64,000 nt of DNA. Source: Acanthaster planci (Eukaryota; Echinodermata; Asteroidea; Valvatida; Acanthasteridae). Shown piece by piece: positions 1 to 12,383 of the stretch (position 1 is the first letter of the stretch; every line of letters starts with the position of its first letter). Made by a program: the position numbers and the translations under genes. Location: positions 195,668-259,667 of the forward strand of contig NW_019091674.1 of the NCBI RefSeq assembly GCF_001949145.1, read 5' to 3'. Below the pieces are notes generated by a model. The model was given only the letters and a program-made list of their open reading frames with translations. It had not been told where the DNA came from and did not search any database.

Positions 1-339
1 TCTAGAGGATATAAATTGATTTGTCAGAATGACCACAACGAAGAGCAGGCACTAAGGCTTTCACCTGCGCTCTACGCTAATGCATTTATAGGATATTGAG
101 CCAGACAGTCAGAAGTTACTCCGCCCCCTGCCCTACTTGGAGCCTGGCCTTGGACTTAATGCTCCTCTCTGCCGAGTCTGTTAGCCCAGAAGGATACGAC
201 CTACTTTGCAGATACTGGTTTTTTTCTGTGACGTCTCTTCTTGTACCCTTGCACTAGACGCCATGCGATGACCGACGAAATTTCCACGAAAACAACTTTG
301 AAGCAGGCACACGGACGTCCGCGCTGCACAAAGGCCTAT

Positions 340-1017
340 NNNNNNNNNNNNNNNNNNNNNNNNNNNNNNNNNNNNNNNNNNNNNNNNNNNNNNNNNNNNN
401 NNNNNNNNNNNNNNNNNNNNNNNNNNNNNNNNNNNNNNNNNNNNNNNNNNNNNNNNNNNNNNNNNNNNNNNNNNNNNNNNNNNNNNNNNNNNNNNNNNNN
501 NNNNNNNNNNNNNNNNNNNNNNNNNNNNNNNNNNNNNNNNNNNNNNNNNNNNNNNNNNNNNNNNNNNNNNNNNNNNNNNNNNNNNNNNNNNNNNNNNNNN
601 NNNNNNNNNNNNNNNNNNNNNNNNNNNNNNNNNNNNNNNNNNNNNNNNNNNNNNNNNNNNNNNNNNNNNNNNNNNNNNNNNNNNNNNNNNNNNNNNNNNN
701 NNNNNNNNNNNNNNNNNNNNNNNNNNNNNNNNNNNNNNNNNNNNNNNNNNNNNNNNNNNNNNNNNNNNNNNNNNNNNNNNNNNNNNNNNNNNNNNNNNNN
801 NNNNNNNNNNNNNNNNNNNNNNNNNNNNNNNNNNNNNNNNNNNNNNNNNNNNNNNNNNNNNNNNNNNNNNNNNNNNNNNNNNNNNNNNNNNNNNNNNNNN
901 NNNNNNNNNNNNNNNNNNNNNNNNNNNNNNNNNNNNNNNNNNNNNNNNNNNNNNNNNNNNNNNNNNNNNNNNNNNNNNNNNNNNNNNNNNNNNNNNNNNN
1001 NNNNNNNNNNNNNNNNN
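340..1017. other. Assembly gap (678 N)
   Basis: An uninterrupted run of N. Long open frames crossing it on both strands come from the N and are not genes. The sequence on either side (1-339 and 1018-1200) shows no gene that I can support. Confidence 0.99.
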
Positions 1018-1207
1018 CCCCCTATGTTCACGCCGTGATCATGTGGTGTAGGAACTCGACACTCCAATAAAGCAACCCAAAACGGGATTCACTGCGCATA
1101 CGTTCGGGTCGCTCAGCAGTATTCGCATAATACTCGGAAATCTGAGCACGCCGGAAAAATGACACCGTTACACCAGTATTATGGAATCGAATTATGCTTG
1201 ACGAACA

Positions 1208-1447
1208 GTCATACAAACCCCTCATCACGTAACAACAACTGCGTGCCTATTGTTCATGCATGAATGGATTATAGAAACCTGTGCCGGTATTTTTGCCTGG
1301 TTCATGCAAATTGTTCCGAGTTTTAATTGAACAAAGGCACACTCAGGCTCTGTAAGACAGTTTTCCGACGGGAGCTGACGGTCGCCCCAAACCTGACTGT
1401 TTCTTAGGCAGAGGTTACATGTGTTTGTGTGTCTCCATCTCATCTCA
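1208..1447 (+). repeat. Upstream copy of a duplicated promoter/5' leader segment
   Basis: This stretch is a diverged direct repeat of 1811-2049. The two share, in the same order, an ACTGCGTG block, a TTCATGCATGAATGG-type block, a GCCGGT block, TTGAACA followed by GCACACT, the block AAGACAGTTTTCCG, a CTGACTGTTT-type block and a final GTCTCCATCTC. The downstream copy leads directly into the first exon of the secreted-protein gene at 2057. This copy has no ATG exon after the shared block. It therefore looks like a partial duplication of the gene's 5' end. Confidence 0.75.
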
Positions 1448-1810
1448 TGCATTTCACGGCAAATAATTCGAGCACCAAGCCAGTCTTGTTATATTCATGT
1501 TATTCCACACGATGGTAGAGTAACCAGTCACCGGCATAATTATGTACCACACAAAGACAAGGCCAAATCGCGGACCTGAATTACGGAATCGCTTATGCTG
1601 GGATTCAATGGCATGTGCGACTTGAGCTTTTGTTTGAGAAATTTTGGTCGTCTCCATGGTGTATTAATTAAGTTTCGAATGGGAAAGGAAAAACGTCTCT
1701 TCAACAAATAAGCAAATACGCAAACAAGCAAAAACTACCTCACATCACTAATTCTACGACAATGTTCACCCGCCGGTGGCAACAACAACAATCACATGTA
1801 CCGACAAAAT

Positions 1811-2049
1811 GGTCATGCAAATCCCTCACGAAACAACTGCGTGTCTAAAGTTTATGCATGAATGGTTTATATGAACCTGCGCCGGTGATATTGCTTATTT
1901 CATGCATATTGACTCCCGATTTAGATTGAACAGAAGCACACTGGAGTGAGGAGACTCTAAGACAGTTTTCCGTCTGGAGCTACCGGTAGCCCGCACCTTG
2001 ACTGTTTGTACCCGGCGGAGAGTACATGTACACGTGTGGTCTCCATCTC
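1811..2049 (+). promoter_or_regulatory. Probable promoter/5' UTR of the secreted six-cysteine gene (downstream copy of the repeat)
   Basis: This segment ends about 8 bases before the ATG at 2057. It repeats the segment at 1208-1447 roughly 600 bp downstream. Similarity that stops at the start of the coding exon, in a stretch this close to an ATG, suggests promoter plus leader. No TATA box is clear, so the transcription start cannot be placed. Confidence 0.5.
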
Positions 2050-2056
2050 GTCGAAA

Positions 2057-5000
2057 ATGGCCACAATTTTGGGAATAATCTTGGCGTGCTTTTTTCTGAC
2101 TAGCGGAGCGCGTGGCAACTGGAAAGAGGGAAGCCAGGATCCTACTCACTCGAAACTGGTAACAGTTTTCCCTTTGAAAAGAAGACAGATATGTGAGAGA
2201 AGCATCCAGATGGGTACACCACATTGCTTCAACGTTGAATGTGGGGAAAATGATGTCATTTCAATCAATGTTTTGTCATGGAATTAATGTGCCTCACGGG
2301 TTGGTTTGCAAAATGGGCAGATACAACTGCCTGCACGAAATCCTCTCGTGTGTTCGAAAAATAGACACTTTGAGGATTTGTAAACTGTTAAAGAGCACCG
2401 CTAAGGTAAACATGTTTTTATTTTTTGTTTTATCTGTTCAAATAAATATGGAAGCATCCAGATCGAGCGCTGGTTCATTTGTCTTCAGAACTCAACTATT
2501 ACAAGCTAAAAGGGGCCTTTTTCTGTTCATGCCAGGATGCAGATTCCCAATGTACATTGCGTCTTTGAGGAGAAAACGAGTGGAACCCTCGCCCCGTGTT
2601 CGAAGTGGATAAACCCTGGCATGCCAACAGAGACCACACACGCATTGCATTTACTGTAAAGTTATTGTAATCAACATTACAATTGCCGAAACGAGTCTTA
2701 AATGGTCTAAATGCACAATTTGGGCAACGTAAGTCTTCTTTAGAGGTTCGAGTTTATTCAAGCGGTTTTATTCCCGGACTGGGTACGTCTTCAATACTTG
2801 GTGAATCTTTTGCTGTGGATCAGAGTTAAGGTTAAAGTTAGGATTATAGAATGGAGTCTAATAATTGTTGCTATTCATTCTTCTCCTCAGGGCTTGTATG
2901 TAGAGTATATGGCATGTGACGCCAATGTATGCGTGAAACCCTACAAGATGACATTGGACAGAAAGGGGACAGTTCAACGTATGTATACTCGCATGTACAT
3001 GTATTTTTTAAGCAAGAGTTGTATAACGTCTTGTAGTTGGGTGACCCAGTCCCCAGGTGTGTGAAGATTTTTGATAAAGGCAGGATAAATTGCAGGGTAA
3101 AGAGGCACCCACAGACAGTGAAAATCGTGAAACCTGAAAACTGAGGTACTGAATATAGCCCGGCAATGATTTATTTTTAAGAACCATTACCAACATAAGA
3201 TAAAAAAAAATTGACAGAGATATCCTTAGAATAACTTGACTCTACCAACTAAACATGCTGATCGACTCCAGACACTGTAAATGCATATTCTGTAGAAAGC
3301 TATATTGGAGAAGTATAGGCCTATGTGTAGTTTTTACGCACGTAGAAGCATAGTCTTGGTGTACGATGTTGGGATGTTTGTACAGCACGTATGCATACAA
3401 TCCACCAATAAAGGGCTGTCGTGGCCCGTAAGTCAGGATTGTGTGGAAAGTCAGGTCTGTGGACATTGTATGCAGTTAGCTAGCCGGTGACCGCCACATG
3501 CTCTCCCTTACTACACGGGGCAACTGGCAGTTCATTACGAGAGTCGGTCGGGTTCGTGGACCGTACATGTATGTGCAGAGAACTATGATCTGTGCTTGCA
3601 GATAGGGAGCTGGCAGCGGAGAATTTAAGTCCGTACAGCGAAAGAATGACTTGAGTCAAGACTAGTACAAACATTAATACAATATTAAATCCTTTAACCC
3701 TGCGATGCTGTGTGAATTTACATGTATTATTTTAAACACTTGTCTCATTTAAAGCCGGGCTGAAGCATCACCATGCTTCAGCCCTGCTGTTACTGCTTTT
3801 CATTGTCTTCTCTCTACAGGTTTCTTCAGGCTTATAAAGTACAGTGCATGCCTATTAGGGCACTTTTGAGGAATTCTTGGTTTCATTCAGATTGATTAAT
3901 AATTATACTAATAATAATAATTAGTAGTAGTAATGCAAACCTAGCGATAAATTAAATCGGTGGATTTTATTTCAGTAAGAAAAATTAATACGCACACACG
4001 GAAACCTTTGCAAATGTTTGCATAAATTCAGATAGTTTGAATTAAATAACTATATACGAGCTTTGGAAATGGAAGGAAAACGAATCGTTCACTAACATCG
4101 CTTTTTTTTAACTAGAGACAAAATTTCCCTTATGGGGTATGGCCTCGTTGCCCCCAGCTGTGCTCCAATTCGTTCTTTATTCCATTTTCTTAAACCGAAA
4201 GAAGATATCGTAAGCCTAACCTACTTTGACATTTACAAATTTTGCAGAGTTACAGCAATTTAAGCAGTTTTTTTATCGGCTTTCCATTGTTTTCCATGTC
4301 AACTCAAACTCACACCACGTCAACTGTCTGGGCCTGAAGTTACAGAGCATACATCTGTCCTGATTTAAATTAATTCTAAAACTGTGCAAAGTAAAAGATA
4401 AGTCATTATGAATAATATATACTCTGATCTGTATATAAAATTTACGTTAAACTTTTCAGATATGAAAGTCACGTAAGGACAATTTTTTAATTTGCAGATA
4501 ATTTCACTTTCACGGAAAGCCCTTACGATTTCCTCCTGGACACCAGCTCAGCATTGAGCCAGAGCCACATGCTTCTGAACATGACTCAAGGTGCAGAGCT
4601 ATTTATGCAGTTTCCTGGATAGTAGGCCTATCTTCCGTTTTCTTCCCTCTGTTGTTTGATGATTATTCTTAATCGACCCTGTGGAATTTCGTGCCAAATC
4701 GCTCATACTACAACAAGAAACGTTGCATTATTGCTTTTACGAAAACCCATCGATCATGTCGAACGAAATCTTTCCCATATTAGAAACCTGTATTTAAACC
4801 ATTTTGACGAAAAATGCAAAACATGTGGGGGAAAAATGGGAAAGGAATGGTTTACGTATTTTTTATGTGAATTCCTAATTGCAAGGCACACATTAGCCAA
4901 TAGACCTTTGACATGATGTAAAGATTGTAAAGGGATGAAATGAGCTTTATATAGAAAGCAAACAAAGCGTGACGTCATTATGCGTTAGATCTACTGGATT

Positions 5001-5860
5001 GTAACATTAGAATTATGTAAAGCCTTGTAAATTGGTACAAGTGTCTATATAAAATCGGTCGTAGGTTGACCGAAAATGGCGTATCCAGTGGGCAGGTGGG
5101 GGGACAGGGAGCAACTTGCCCTGCATGACGGGGTTTTTTTTCTTTTCTTATAATAATATTCATAAATGAGTAGGAAATAAAATAATCAGTTTTTAGCACC
5201 AAAACCCTCAGAAAACGACTCCCCGAAATAAAAGCAAGGCCAAGGATGTCCAGACTGTATAAGTAACCGGGCTTTTGATATTCCCCTTCAACATCATGTT
5301 AAATGAGCCCTAAACTGCATTCGTTTTTTAATTAACCACACCCCCAAAAAACTGGATACTCCGCTGGTGACCGAGATGGGAGGGGCCAGCATTCACCTTC
5401 CTCCACGCGGTGTAAGATGCTAGAAAAGCCTTTTAAAGAACAGTCATCTGGGCACTTTTCTGCTCAACAGTAAAATCAGTTTGTCAGTAAAATCACCAGT
5501 CTGACAGCACTTTGCACAAGTGATCGGAGAATGTTTAACACGCAAGGGTAAAACGTGAAGCTGTTGAAAGAATCCTCCCTTGCTATGTTTGGCTTATATT
5601 TCTGATTACAATTAACGAATTATTGGTCCTCCGCAGAAAACCAGGAACCATTTCGCTTGTGCGCTGAATATGAGACTGCCATGAGCACTTACTCCAAGGG
5701 TCCGCTGAAAATAAGGAGGTGTCTGGACAGCTTCTTTGAGGGGATTACCATCCCAGCCGAGTGCGTCAAGCCGATCACTGTGTACACAATTTATATTAAG
5801 GATGGCGACGGCGAAATGCAAGGAACGAAGGTTCTGCTCTGCCTGGGCGCGAAAGATTAA
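2057..5860 (+). CDS. Small secreted six-cysteine protein, family not recognised (4 exons, 168 aa)
   Basis: Exons are 2057-2158, 2891-2978, 4498-4590 and 5637-5860, with introns in phases 0, 1 and 1. All splice sites are GT-AG and the total is 507 nt. The start ATG sits in a good context (AAAATGG). Residues 1-20 form a signal peptide: a hydrophobic ILGIILACFFL core followed by a small-residue region ending in ARG. The mature part has six cysteines (about 43, 48, 103, 123, 137 and 163), enough for three disulphides, and two N-glycosylation sequons (NFT near 65, NMT near 91). There is no membrane segment after the signal, so the product is probably exported. I do not recognise the fold or family and give no function. 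An upstream copy of its 5' region lies at 1208-1447. An ATTAAA at 6121 could serve as its poly(A) signal. Confidence 0.72.
3740..3930 (+). mobile_element. SINE copy (family A), 3' fragment
   Basis: This fragment carries the block TTTCTTCAGGCTTATAAAGT, then ACAGTG, GGCACTTTTGAGGAATTCTT and an (ATA/TAA)n tail. These match the 3' ends of the copies at 15540-15790 and 41447-42085. It lies in intron 2 of the secreted-protein gene. Confidence 0.55.
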
Positions 5861-7794
5861 AGACCCTGCTCGGCCAACGCACAAACTGACATGAAACACC
5901 GCTAGAATGTGCAAAATTAAGTCTTTTTTGTTCGGGGGTTGGGGCTGAATTATGTAGTCAATCTAGGGGAATTTTGGGTTTTAATTCTATATGTATAAAC
6001 ATCCGTCAGCTAGTTTAGAAAGGGAGAGATAATAAGTTTTCCGTAACCGGTTGTAGTGATGTAACGTAAAATCCAGCAAGTACTATATGTAGCACTACTT
6101 TCTGGTTCCAGGTAATGGGTATTAAAATGCATGATTTCGTTATATGAAGAAAATTAATGTTGCCATGTCGAGTGGACAATGTTTGGTAACTTCGGCATTT
6201 TATTGAACTCAGAAGCCAAATTAAAGGGTTCTTTTGATGTTTTATGATAGTTGAGTTGCTCCTTCATTTTTCAAAATAACATTAATTTTGGGGCTATTGT
6301 TATTAAAGAGGTATTTTAGCTCTTTTGGGTTTTTGTTATGCTGACATGTTTTCTTCGAGGGAGAAAACTTCAATATTACATTGGTTTGTGCCAAAGAAAT
6401 CTGTTGGAATTGCTGATACTTTGCTTTTCTAAATTTCCCTTCATGCAGGTGATCCGTTACTTGTGTAAATACATCTCAACAACCCAACGAGCAGCATTTT
6501 TTCAGAGAAGTTTCGGGATCTCTATTAGGAAGTAAAATGAACAGTTTCTTTCGACGTTGACATCACGGCAACAGCACGCTCACAGCTCTCCTTAAAAGCT
6601 CAATAATGATTGTAGGGGATCCGATGATACCGTTTTAATCTGTTTCGTGTCTTTCCTTGTCGTCCTTAGTTTCTGTTCATAACTGGTTGTCCGGAAAACA
6701 TTACGCAATGGTATTTAATTTAGTACGTGTAGTTCAGTATTAGCTCTAATAATTGAAAATGTGGGCCAAGGACCTTGAAATGTAATAACATTTGTTTATT
6801 TTTATTGATGTTCTTTCTGTTGTAAATTTCCGAGGTTTGGCACTGTAGTATCAACTTTAAGTTTTTCTAAGGGGTTAGACTGTACTACACGGGCACATAA
6901 ATTTAGCCCCAAAACGCGGGTGTTGGCACCGCCTGCCCGGCTCTTTGCAGGTAATCATGTTGCTCCTTTTACTCCCATTTTGTAGCGTAAATTTCATTAT
7001 TTTGTGGAAACTTTTGGGGTCGGATGGCCTATTACCTTTACGGTAGTTTATCATAGACATATTTAATAAGGATAGGATGGTTTTTGTTAGGTTGAAAATG
7101 TGCAATTTAGGTGAAGTTCGAAGAAAAGTAGTGTAGGAGCTTTAATTTAACGTTGATTTTTGACAATAGAAACATGTACAAGCGTTGTGGTCGTGTAAAA
7201 AGTCACCTGGGTTGATGTGCAAAACTTACGACATTTATTGGATTGTGGGATTAGATTTGGATTTTTTGTGTCATTGGTAATTTAACTGTAACACCTTTAC
7301 ATGTTTGGGATTAAGTGTAGTTACTCTGGCATCTTGGACTGCTCGCTTGAAGTTTAGTATGCATGGCGGCTTGGAGGGTGTGTGTGTGTGCGGTGTCAGG
7401 GCGTGCGATCGTCGGTCAGCCAGCGCGCGGGGTTGACCTGACTGCTTGCGTCCCTGACTCGTGTACCCGGCGCTGCCTTCATGCCTATTCAGTTAAATGT
7501 ACATGTCTGTTTTGGCACGAATCAGTTATTGCAGATTAATATTTATTGTGTAGCCATTTTTTTTACGAATACTGTGTAACAGATTATTTTACAAGACCGC
7601 CTGCCGACTCTTTGCAGGTAGCCCCAGTCTCGGGCCTGACTATTGCATACAATAAACCCAATACAGGGAAGAGAGCTGAACACTGGTTGTACATACGTCT
7701 ACTCGTGAACCTGCGTTGCCTGCTCCCCCCCCTTTCCTCCACCCCCCTTCCACCAGCCCGGTTCTCCACAAGATAATAAAATTTTATCATTTAA
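5861..7794. other. Intergenic, no gene seen
   Basis: This is AT-rich sequence after the secreted-protein stop codon. A possible poly(A) signal ATTAAA lies at 6121-6126. Open frames here are short, lack recognisable motifs and are not flanked by convincing splice sites. A short TG run occurs near 7378. Confidence 0.6.
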
Positions 7795-8240
7795 TAAAGA
7801 TCGTTTAAAGCGCTTATCAAATTTTGAATAAGTGTGTCTTAAGCTAAGTCTTTAATTCGACTGTTGTGGGTGAGTCTTGAACATGTAGTGGGAGCCGATT
7901 CCAGGGAGTAGGTGCAGCGACAGCAAGTGGCCGCTGACCGTTACAGGTGTTGGTGCGGTGCCTTGAGCAAGATGTAAATGTGAAGTGGAATGAGACCGGA
8001 GGCTGAGGGATAAGGTTGAGACCTTTGACCTGATGGGATCCTTGAAGTATGCTGGGGCTAGTCCATTTCTGATTTTATAAACGAGAAGAATAAATTTTAA
8101 CTGAATACGGTGAGGGATGGGCAGCCCGTGCAGAGGCTGTGTGGGTGTGATACATGTCCACTGCGCTTTGCTCTAATAACCATGCGGGCTGCAGTATTTT
8201 GTAGACGCTAAGGAGATGCAATGTGAGTGTGTGATAAAGC
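7795..8240 (-). mobile_element. Decayed 3' end of a CR1/Rex1-like non-LTR retrotransposon
   Basis: Read on the minus strand, the sequence encodes pieces typical of the region just after the reverse transcriptase of CR1-type LINEs. These include RIQLKFILLVYKIRNGLAP-like and AYFKDPI-like blocks, and later a TPWNRLP-like block. The pieces sit in different frames with stops between them, so the copy is dead. The 3' end carries AAGCGCTTTAAA, a motif resembling the TAAAGCGCTGTGA tail of the second LINE fragment near 15280. Confidence 0.7.
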
Positions 8241-9225
8241 AAACATGTTTTAAACGTTTTTAAAAAGTGCATGTTTTAATACACTTTACCCAAAGGGGTG
8301 CTAAACAGTTTTCAGAAGACGAAGAGGAGTATAACTACGCACAAAAAGCGCGTCTACAAAAAGTTCATCAAAATCCTTAAACCAAATCAGATAAGAATAA
8401 GATGAATTGTTCCCTGTCTCATCCCAGCCGCGCCTTAAATGTCCATACACCATACATGAAATGAATACTCAACAGATTACAACACACTTAAGTCTATCTA
8501 CACGTTTTCCCCAAAAATGGTGTAAGCAAATTCTTTCAAGTATTATAGAAAATGACACCTTTCTGTGTACAGAAAGGAGACAAAACGCTCTTGGTTGTAA
8601 AACTGAGGCATTGAAATGAACATCATGCAAAAATATTGTGAATGGCTCTATTTACAGTACTATGATGTAAACTCATTTCCATGAATGTTGCAGTGTGTAC
8701 TTTAACTACTTTCAACCATGCTCTTGAATTGTTTTCAGTAAGCGCAATCTTAGAGTAATCACTTAGGAATAAGAAATATTACCCGTTTTCTCTCTCTTTT
8801 TTTCCCTTCGTATTCATTTCCTTTGTTTTATGGCATGGTTTCCATGCATGACAGCAGTAACAGACAAGCATAAAAGAACACATATTCCATCTAAAGCATT
8901 ATAATCAGGTGTATTCATATCACTTGTTTTGGTAACGGCGTAATACATTATTTTATGGCTCGGTTTATAATGCGATTTGACTCTCAAAACAGCCTTGACT
9001 GAAACATACTCTGATGTAGGGGTGGCTCCTGATGGCATGTATGCAGTGCATACCATTGGAGAACTGCCTGTGTGCATTAAAATTCATACTTTTCCGTATT
9101 CTGGGCTCTCGCAATATAACGTGCAATATGATAGAGTGAAATCCTGTATTAAAGGATTATTACAATGTATGTGTACATGTACGTAACGGTTAAACATGTA
9201 ATACGAGACTACCTGAGTGCAGTGT
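8241..9225. other. Intergenic, nothing identified
   Basis: This is AT-rich sequence with only short unsupported frames. No splice-delimited exon, RNA gene or repeat border was recognised. Confidence 0.5.
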
Positions 9226-9512
9226 CAAAACTGGGGCTAAATGTCCCAGGGGGCACCCGGGGGTGCAAACATTTTTTTTCAAAGGGGCACCACGAGAAAA
9301 TAAGCTACATATCAATGTAAACTCAACGGAGATTTCAAATATTAGGGTCACCCGGGGTCCTACGGGCAACCGCAGGGTGATCCCCCGTAGTTACGCCCCT
9401 GGCCAAGTGTACAACGGCCAAGTGCAAAAATGTGTCCGCTTTTCTGACAGACCTGCCCGCCCCCCCCAAAAAAACTCCTTGATCCCCGACATTCCTTGAT
9501 CCGCCACTGGCT
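9226..9512. repeat. Interspersed C-rich repeat
   Basis: The segment ends in a GATCCGCCACTGG-type border and contains poly-C/poly-A runs and a CACCCGGGG-type block. C-rich segments of similar character occur at about 9893-10060, 34650-34975 and 44280-44480. Family assignment is not possible by eye. Confidence 0.4.
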
Positions 9513-9593
9513 TTTAATTTGAACATGTAGGTGCTTCATTCAGTTTACAGCTAGTCCAAACTTATCGGGAAAAGATATCTTTAGGTAGGCTTA

Positions 9594-9831
9594 CACTGCA
9601 AAAACTGGGGTGTTAAACTTAACACCCGCGGTGTTGTCAGAAGACTACGCCAACACTTTTCACTAGTGTTAAAATTTTGGTGTTATTTGGTGTTACTTGT
9701 AACACCTTCTAGAGCACTGTAACACTTATAGGTGTGCAAGGTAACATCATCAGTATTAAAGTAACACCCTATGGTGTGGTCATCTGATAACACCCAACAG
9801 TGTTGAGTTTAACACCCGAGTTTTTACAGTG
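9594..9831. mobile_element. MITE, 238 bp, with terminal inverted repeats and TA target duplication
   Basis: The left end CACTGCAAAAACT is followed by GGGGTGTTAAACTTAACAC. The right end is the reverse complement with few changes and finishes TTTTTACAGTG. Both sides are flanked by TA. Inside, variants of GGTGTTA/TAACACC recur about a dozen times. There is no coding capacity, so it would be non-autonomous. Confidence 0.85.
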
Positions 9832-10060
9832 TATTCATCTTCAAAGCAACGTACACAATATTACTGTTTTGAGTGTACTCATTGGCACACCCAGGAATTT
9901 TCGTCGTGGTGGGGCGGGGGCTCTGACCGGAATGTACACCCCAAAAAGCGCTCAGGGTGCACAAGTTTATGTTCAAGGTTGTGCCACAGCGGACTGGGCC
10001 ATCCGACTCGATCGTGTGACGTCAGTTCAGTTCCAACCACGCCACGCCCACTGCACATAG

Positions 10061-11517
10061 GGAAGATAACGCACAACTTGAATGCTCACCTAGTGGAAGC
10101 TTGAATGCACTGTCTGGGGCCACTAAACTTCTCTAATGTTTATTTGATTATTCTACATGTATATGCTTGCACCACCATAGTTTTGGTCCAAGACATCAGT
10201 GTCGATGATTTTTGTCAGTTGACCCCAATACCCGCACCTGCTTTACTCGCACTCAATAAATATAAATTTGAAGCATAGGCCTACAATGAATGCAGCAATT
10301 CTGGATCCTCTACAGTTCTGGCGCATCTTATTTTATAAGATTTAACCAAACCTTTTTTGAGGTCCGTTTGGAACAATTTCAGTTCGTAAAAATTCACACG
10401 TCAGAATAGAAATAGAACAATTGCCATGTGAATTTTTTTATACCCACTGCAAATAAATAACTTTTCTAAAAAATGAATACAAACGTACTTTACACATTCA
10501 TTAAAAATAAATTTGGACACAACATATCCCAATTGCAAATATTTAGGTATAAACAACAATGCTAAAAAAGTAACATGCTGCAGGTGTAAAAATACAAAAA
10601 TAGTTCTATGCAAGACAAGAGTTTGGTATCGTGCGTCAGCCTCGGAAATGGTTTTATATTACATAACAGTTGTGCCAAAGGTAACTGTTTTAGCCTAAGT
10701 CTGCAATGATCCGTCGAAGATTTCAAAGCTTACAGGATAATAAATAAAAGTTGATGACATACACGCAGAAGAAATTCAATACTGTCAGATAATATCGGAA
10801 AATGATATTAAAAAACAGATAAATGATGATGATTACTACATTACGAGCTAAAGCAGTTGATGTTTTATAACACCTCTCCCGCATAGCTTAATTTAAGCTA
10901 TGACTGATTAATTGGGTTTAACTACATACAAAATACGTCTATTTGAATAAGACATTTATTTTAGTTTACCAGCACTTTTCTCAACGTCCTCTCTGCAAAA
11001 TGGTTAAACATGCTCCATGGCACGAACGTTTTGGGATTCGCGTAGTACGAAACACGCACATCGGGGTTCATTTGCACACAATGCCGATGATCGTACGTGA
11101 AGTTCTTCCGCACTACGGGTATAGTTCTTTTGGCTGTGCACATAAAGATAGATAAAACGAGTCCCACGTGACTGGCACTCGGCCAATCAAGATACAGAAT
11201 GTGGTTGAGGAGTACACAGGAGCAAGCCTAGCTGCACGTGCACAGAGACGTCTATTGGAGAAAAGTGCTAGCAGTAACAGGATTTAAAAAGTGCTAGTCT
11301 TATGAACAATTCATTGCAGGCAGATACTGTATTTGGGGTGCATGGACGATGTCCAATTCAGAATAATGAAAACTGTAGCAAAAATTAATTGTGACGACCT
11401 TCACCATTTTTCACATCTTAAAGCTAACTCTGCAAGTTAATGACAATTTTCATCACTGCATTTAGGACATAAAGTAATCTCTTTGGACAGAGGCTCAACG
11501 ATAGTTCACCGTTTGCT
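10061..11517. other. Intergenic, nothing identified
   Basis: Low-GC sequence. No exon with supporting splice sites, no recognisable protein motif and no RNA gene were found. Confidence 0.5.
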
Positions 11518-11779
11518 TATGAGTCATTCCATGAGGTTGGAGCACACTTTGTGACGGTGTCCATTGTTACGTGGGTTCCGTAAAAATGAACAGTTATTTC
11601 CCTCTAAAGCCATTCCAAATTGACATTGTTATACATCTTGCAAGGCTGAATACAAAGGTGCATGTTATTTTTACAGAGTAAATGATCTACTCTACAGGTC
11701 ATGACAGGTGGTAAAAGTTACCCATGTAACAAAGACACCGTCACAAATTGTACCCCAAACCTCATGGATTGACCCATAT
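11518..11779. mobile_element. MITE-like inverted-repeat element, about 262 bp
   Basis: The left arm carries GTCATTCCATGAGGTT and, further in, TTTGTGACGGTGTC followed by TTGTTACGTGGG. The right arm holds the reverse complements of these three blocks in mirrored order, giving arms of about 55 bp. The centre is AT-rich and non-coding. Confidence 0.75.
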
Positions 11780-11794
11780 AGCAGCAAAAAAAAG

Positions 11795-12151
11795 CACCCG
11801 ATCCGGCTACCCACCGCTTCTTATAAGTGAGGCCTGTGCAGCAAAATAGCCATGCTCTAACAGTGATGCTAATACATTATCGTAAGTTGCAATACAGTAG
11901 GCAAACCTATAAGTAAGGCTTGTTCGAGCCTTCTGCTTGCAAATTTTTGTGACGCTAACTAGCCTCACTTACAAGTTTGCTTAACCGTAACAGCCCTGAA
12001 TCCTCCAATTTTAATATGATTTTGTACACATCCTCGGGAGTTAGGGCTAATGTATTGTATCATACAAAAATGCATTAGCATCACAGTTCTTGCAGGCTAT
12101 TTTGCTGCATAGGCCTCACTTACAAGTAGCGGTGGGCAGTCCGATCAGGTG
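11795..12151. mobile_element. MITE-like inverted-repeat element, about 357 bp
   Basis: The left arm begins CACCCGATCCGGCTACCCAC and continues with CGCTTCTTATAAGTGAGGCC, then GCAGCAAAATAGCC and GATGCTAATACATT. The right arm is the reverse complement of this series over roughly 90 bp with scattered changes. It lies 15 bp from the previous element but has unrelated ends, so the two are separate insertions. Confidence 0.78.
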
Positions 12152-12363
12152 AAAAAAGGACCAAGGTCTGTTCTCCTGAGTAACGCACATCTCACGTTAC
12201 AGAGGCCAAGTTTCTTTCATTCATCCCAGTTGCTTTCAAGGGCAGGCTGCATGGCACCTTTTGTCGTCCTAACAAGCCTTTTGCACGGCCGTTCCACCCA
12301 CACTAGCGTAAAATAAGTACCGATATTCATTTATTCCTTGTTTTCTAACTCCACTCATGCGTG

Positions 12364-12383
12364 TGACGTCACACAAGATGGCG
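12364..12383 (+). promoter_or_regulatory. CRE palindrome next to a YY1-type AAGATGGCG
   Basis: TGACGTCA (12364-12371) is followed three bases later by AAGATGGCG (12375-12383). This pairing is typical of animal core promoters, with the YY1 site pointing downstream on the plus strand. The nearest plus-strand open frame is at 12929-13318. CRE palindromes also occur near 4972, 10016 and 43134, so the CRE alone means little. Confidence 0.4.

Noticed and set aside
241-1067. Long open frames on both strands over 241-1067
   Set aside because: They consist almost entirely of N; only a few dozen real bases are open.
2193-2612. 139-codon plus-strand frame after the first exon of the secreted-protein gene
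   Set aside because: No family motifs, wrong frame for the spliced gene and located in intron 1.
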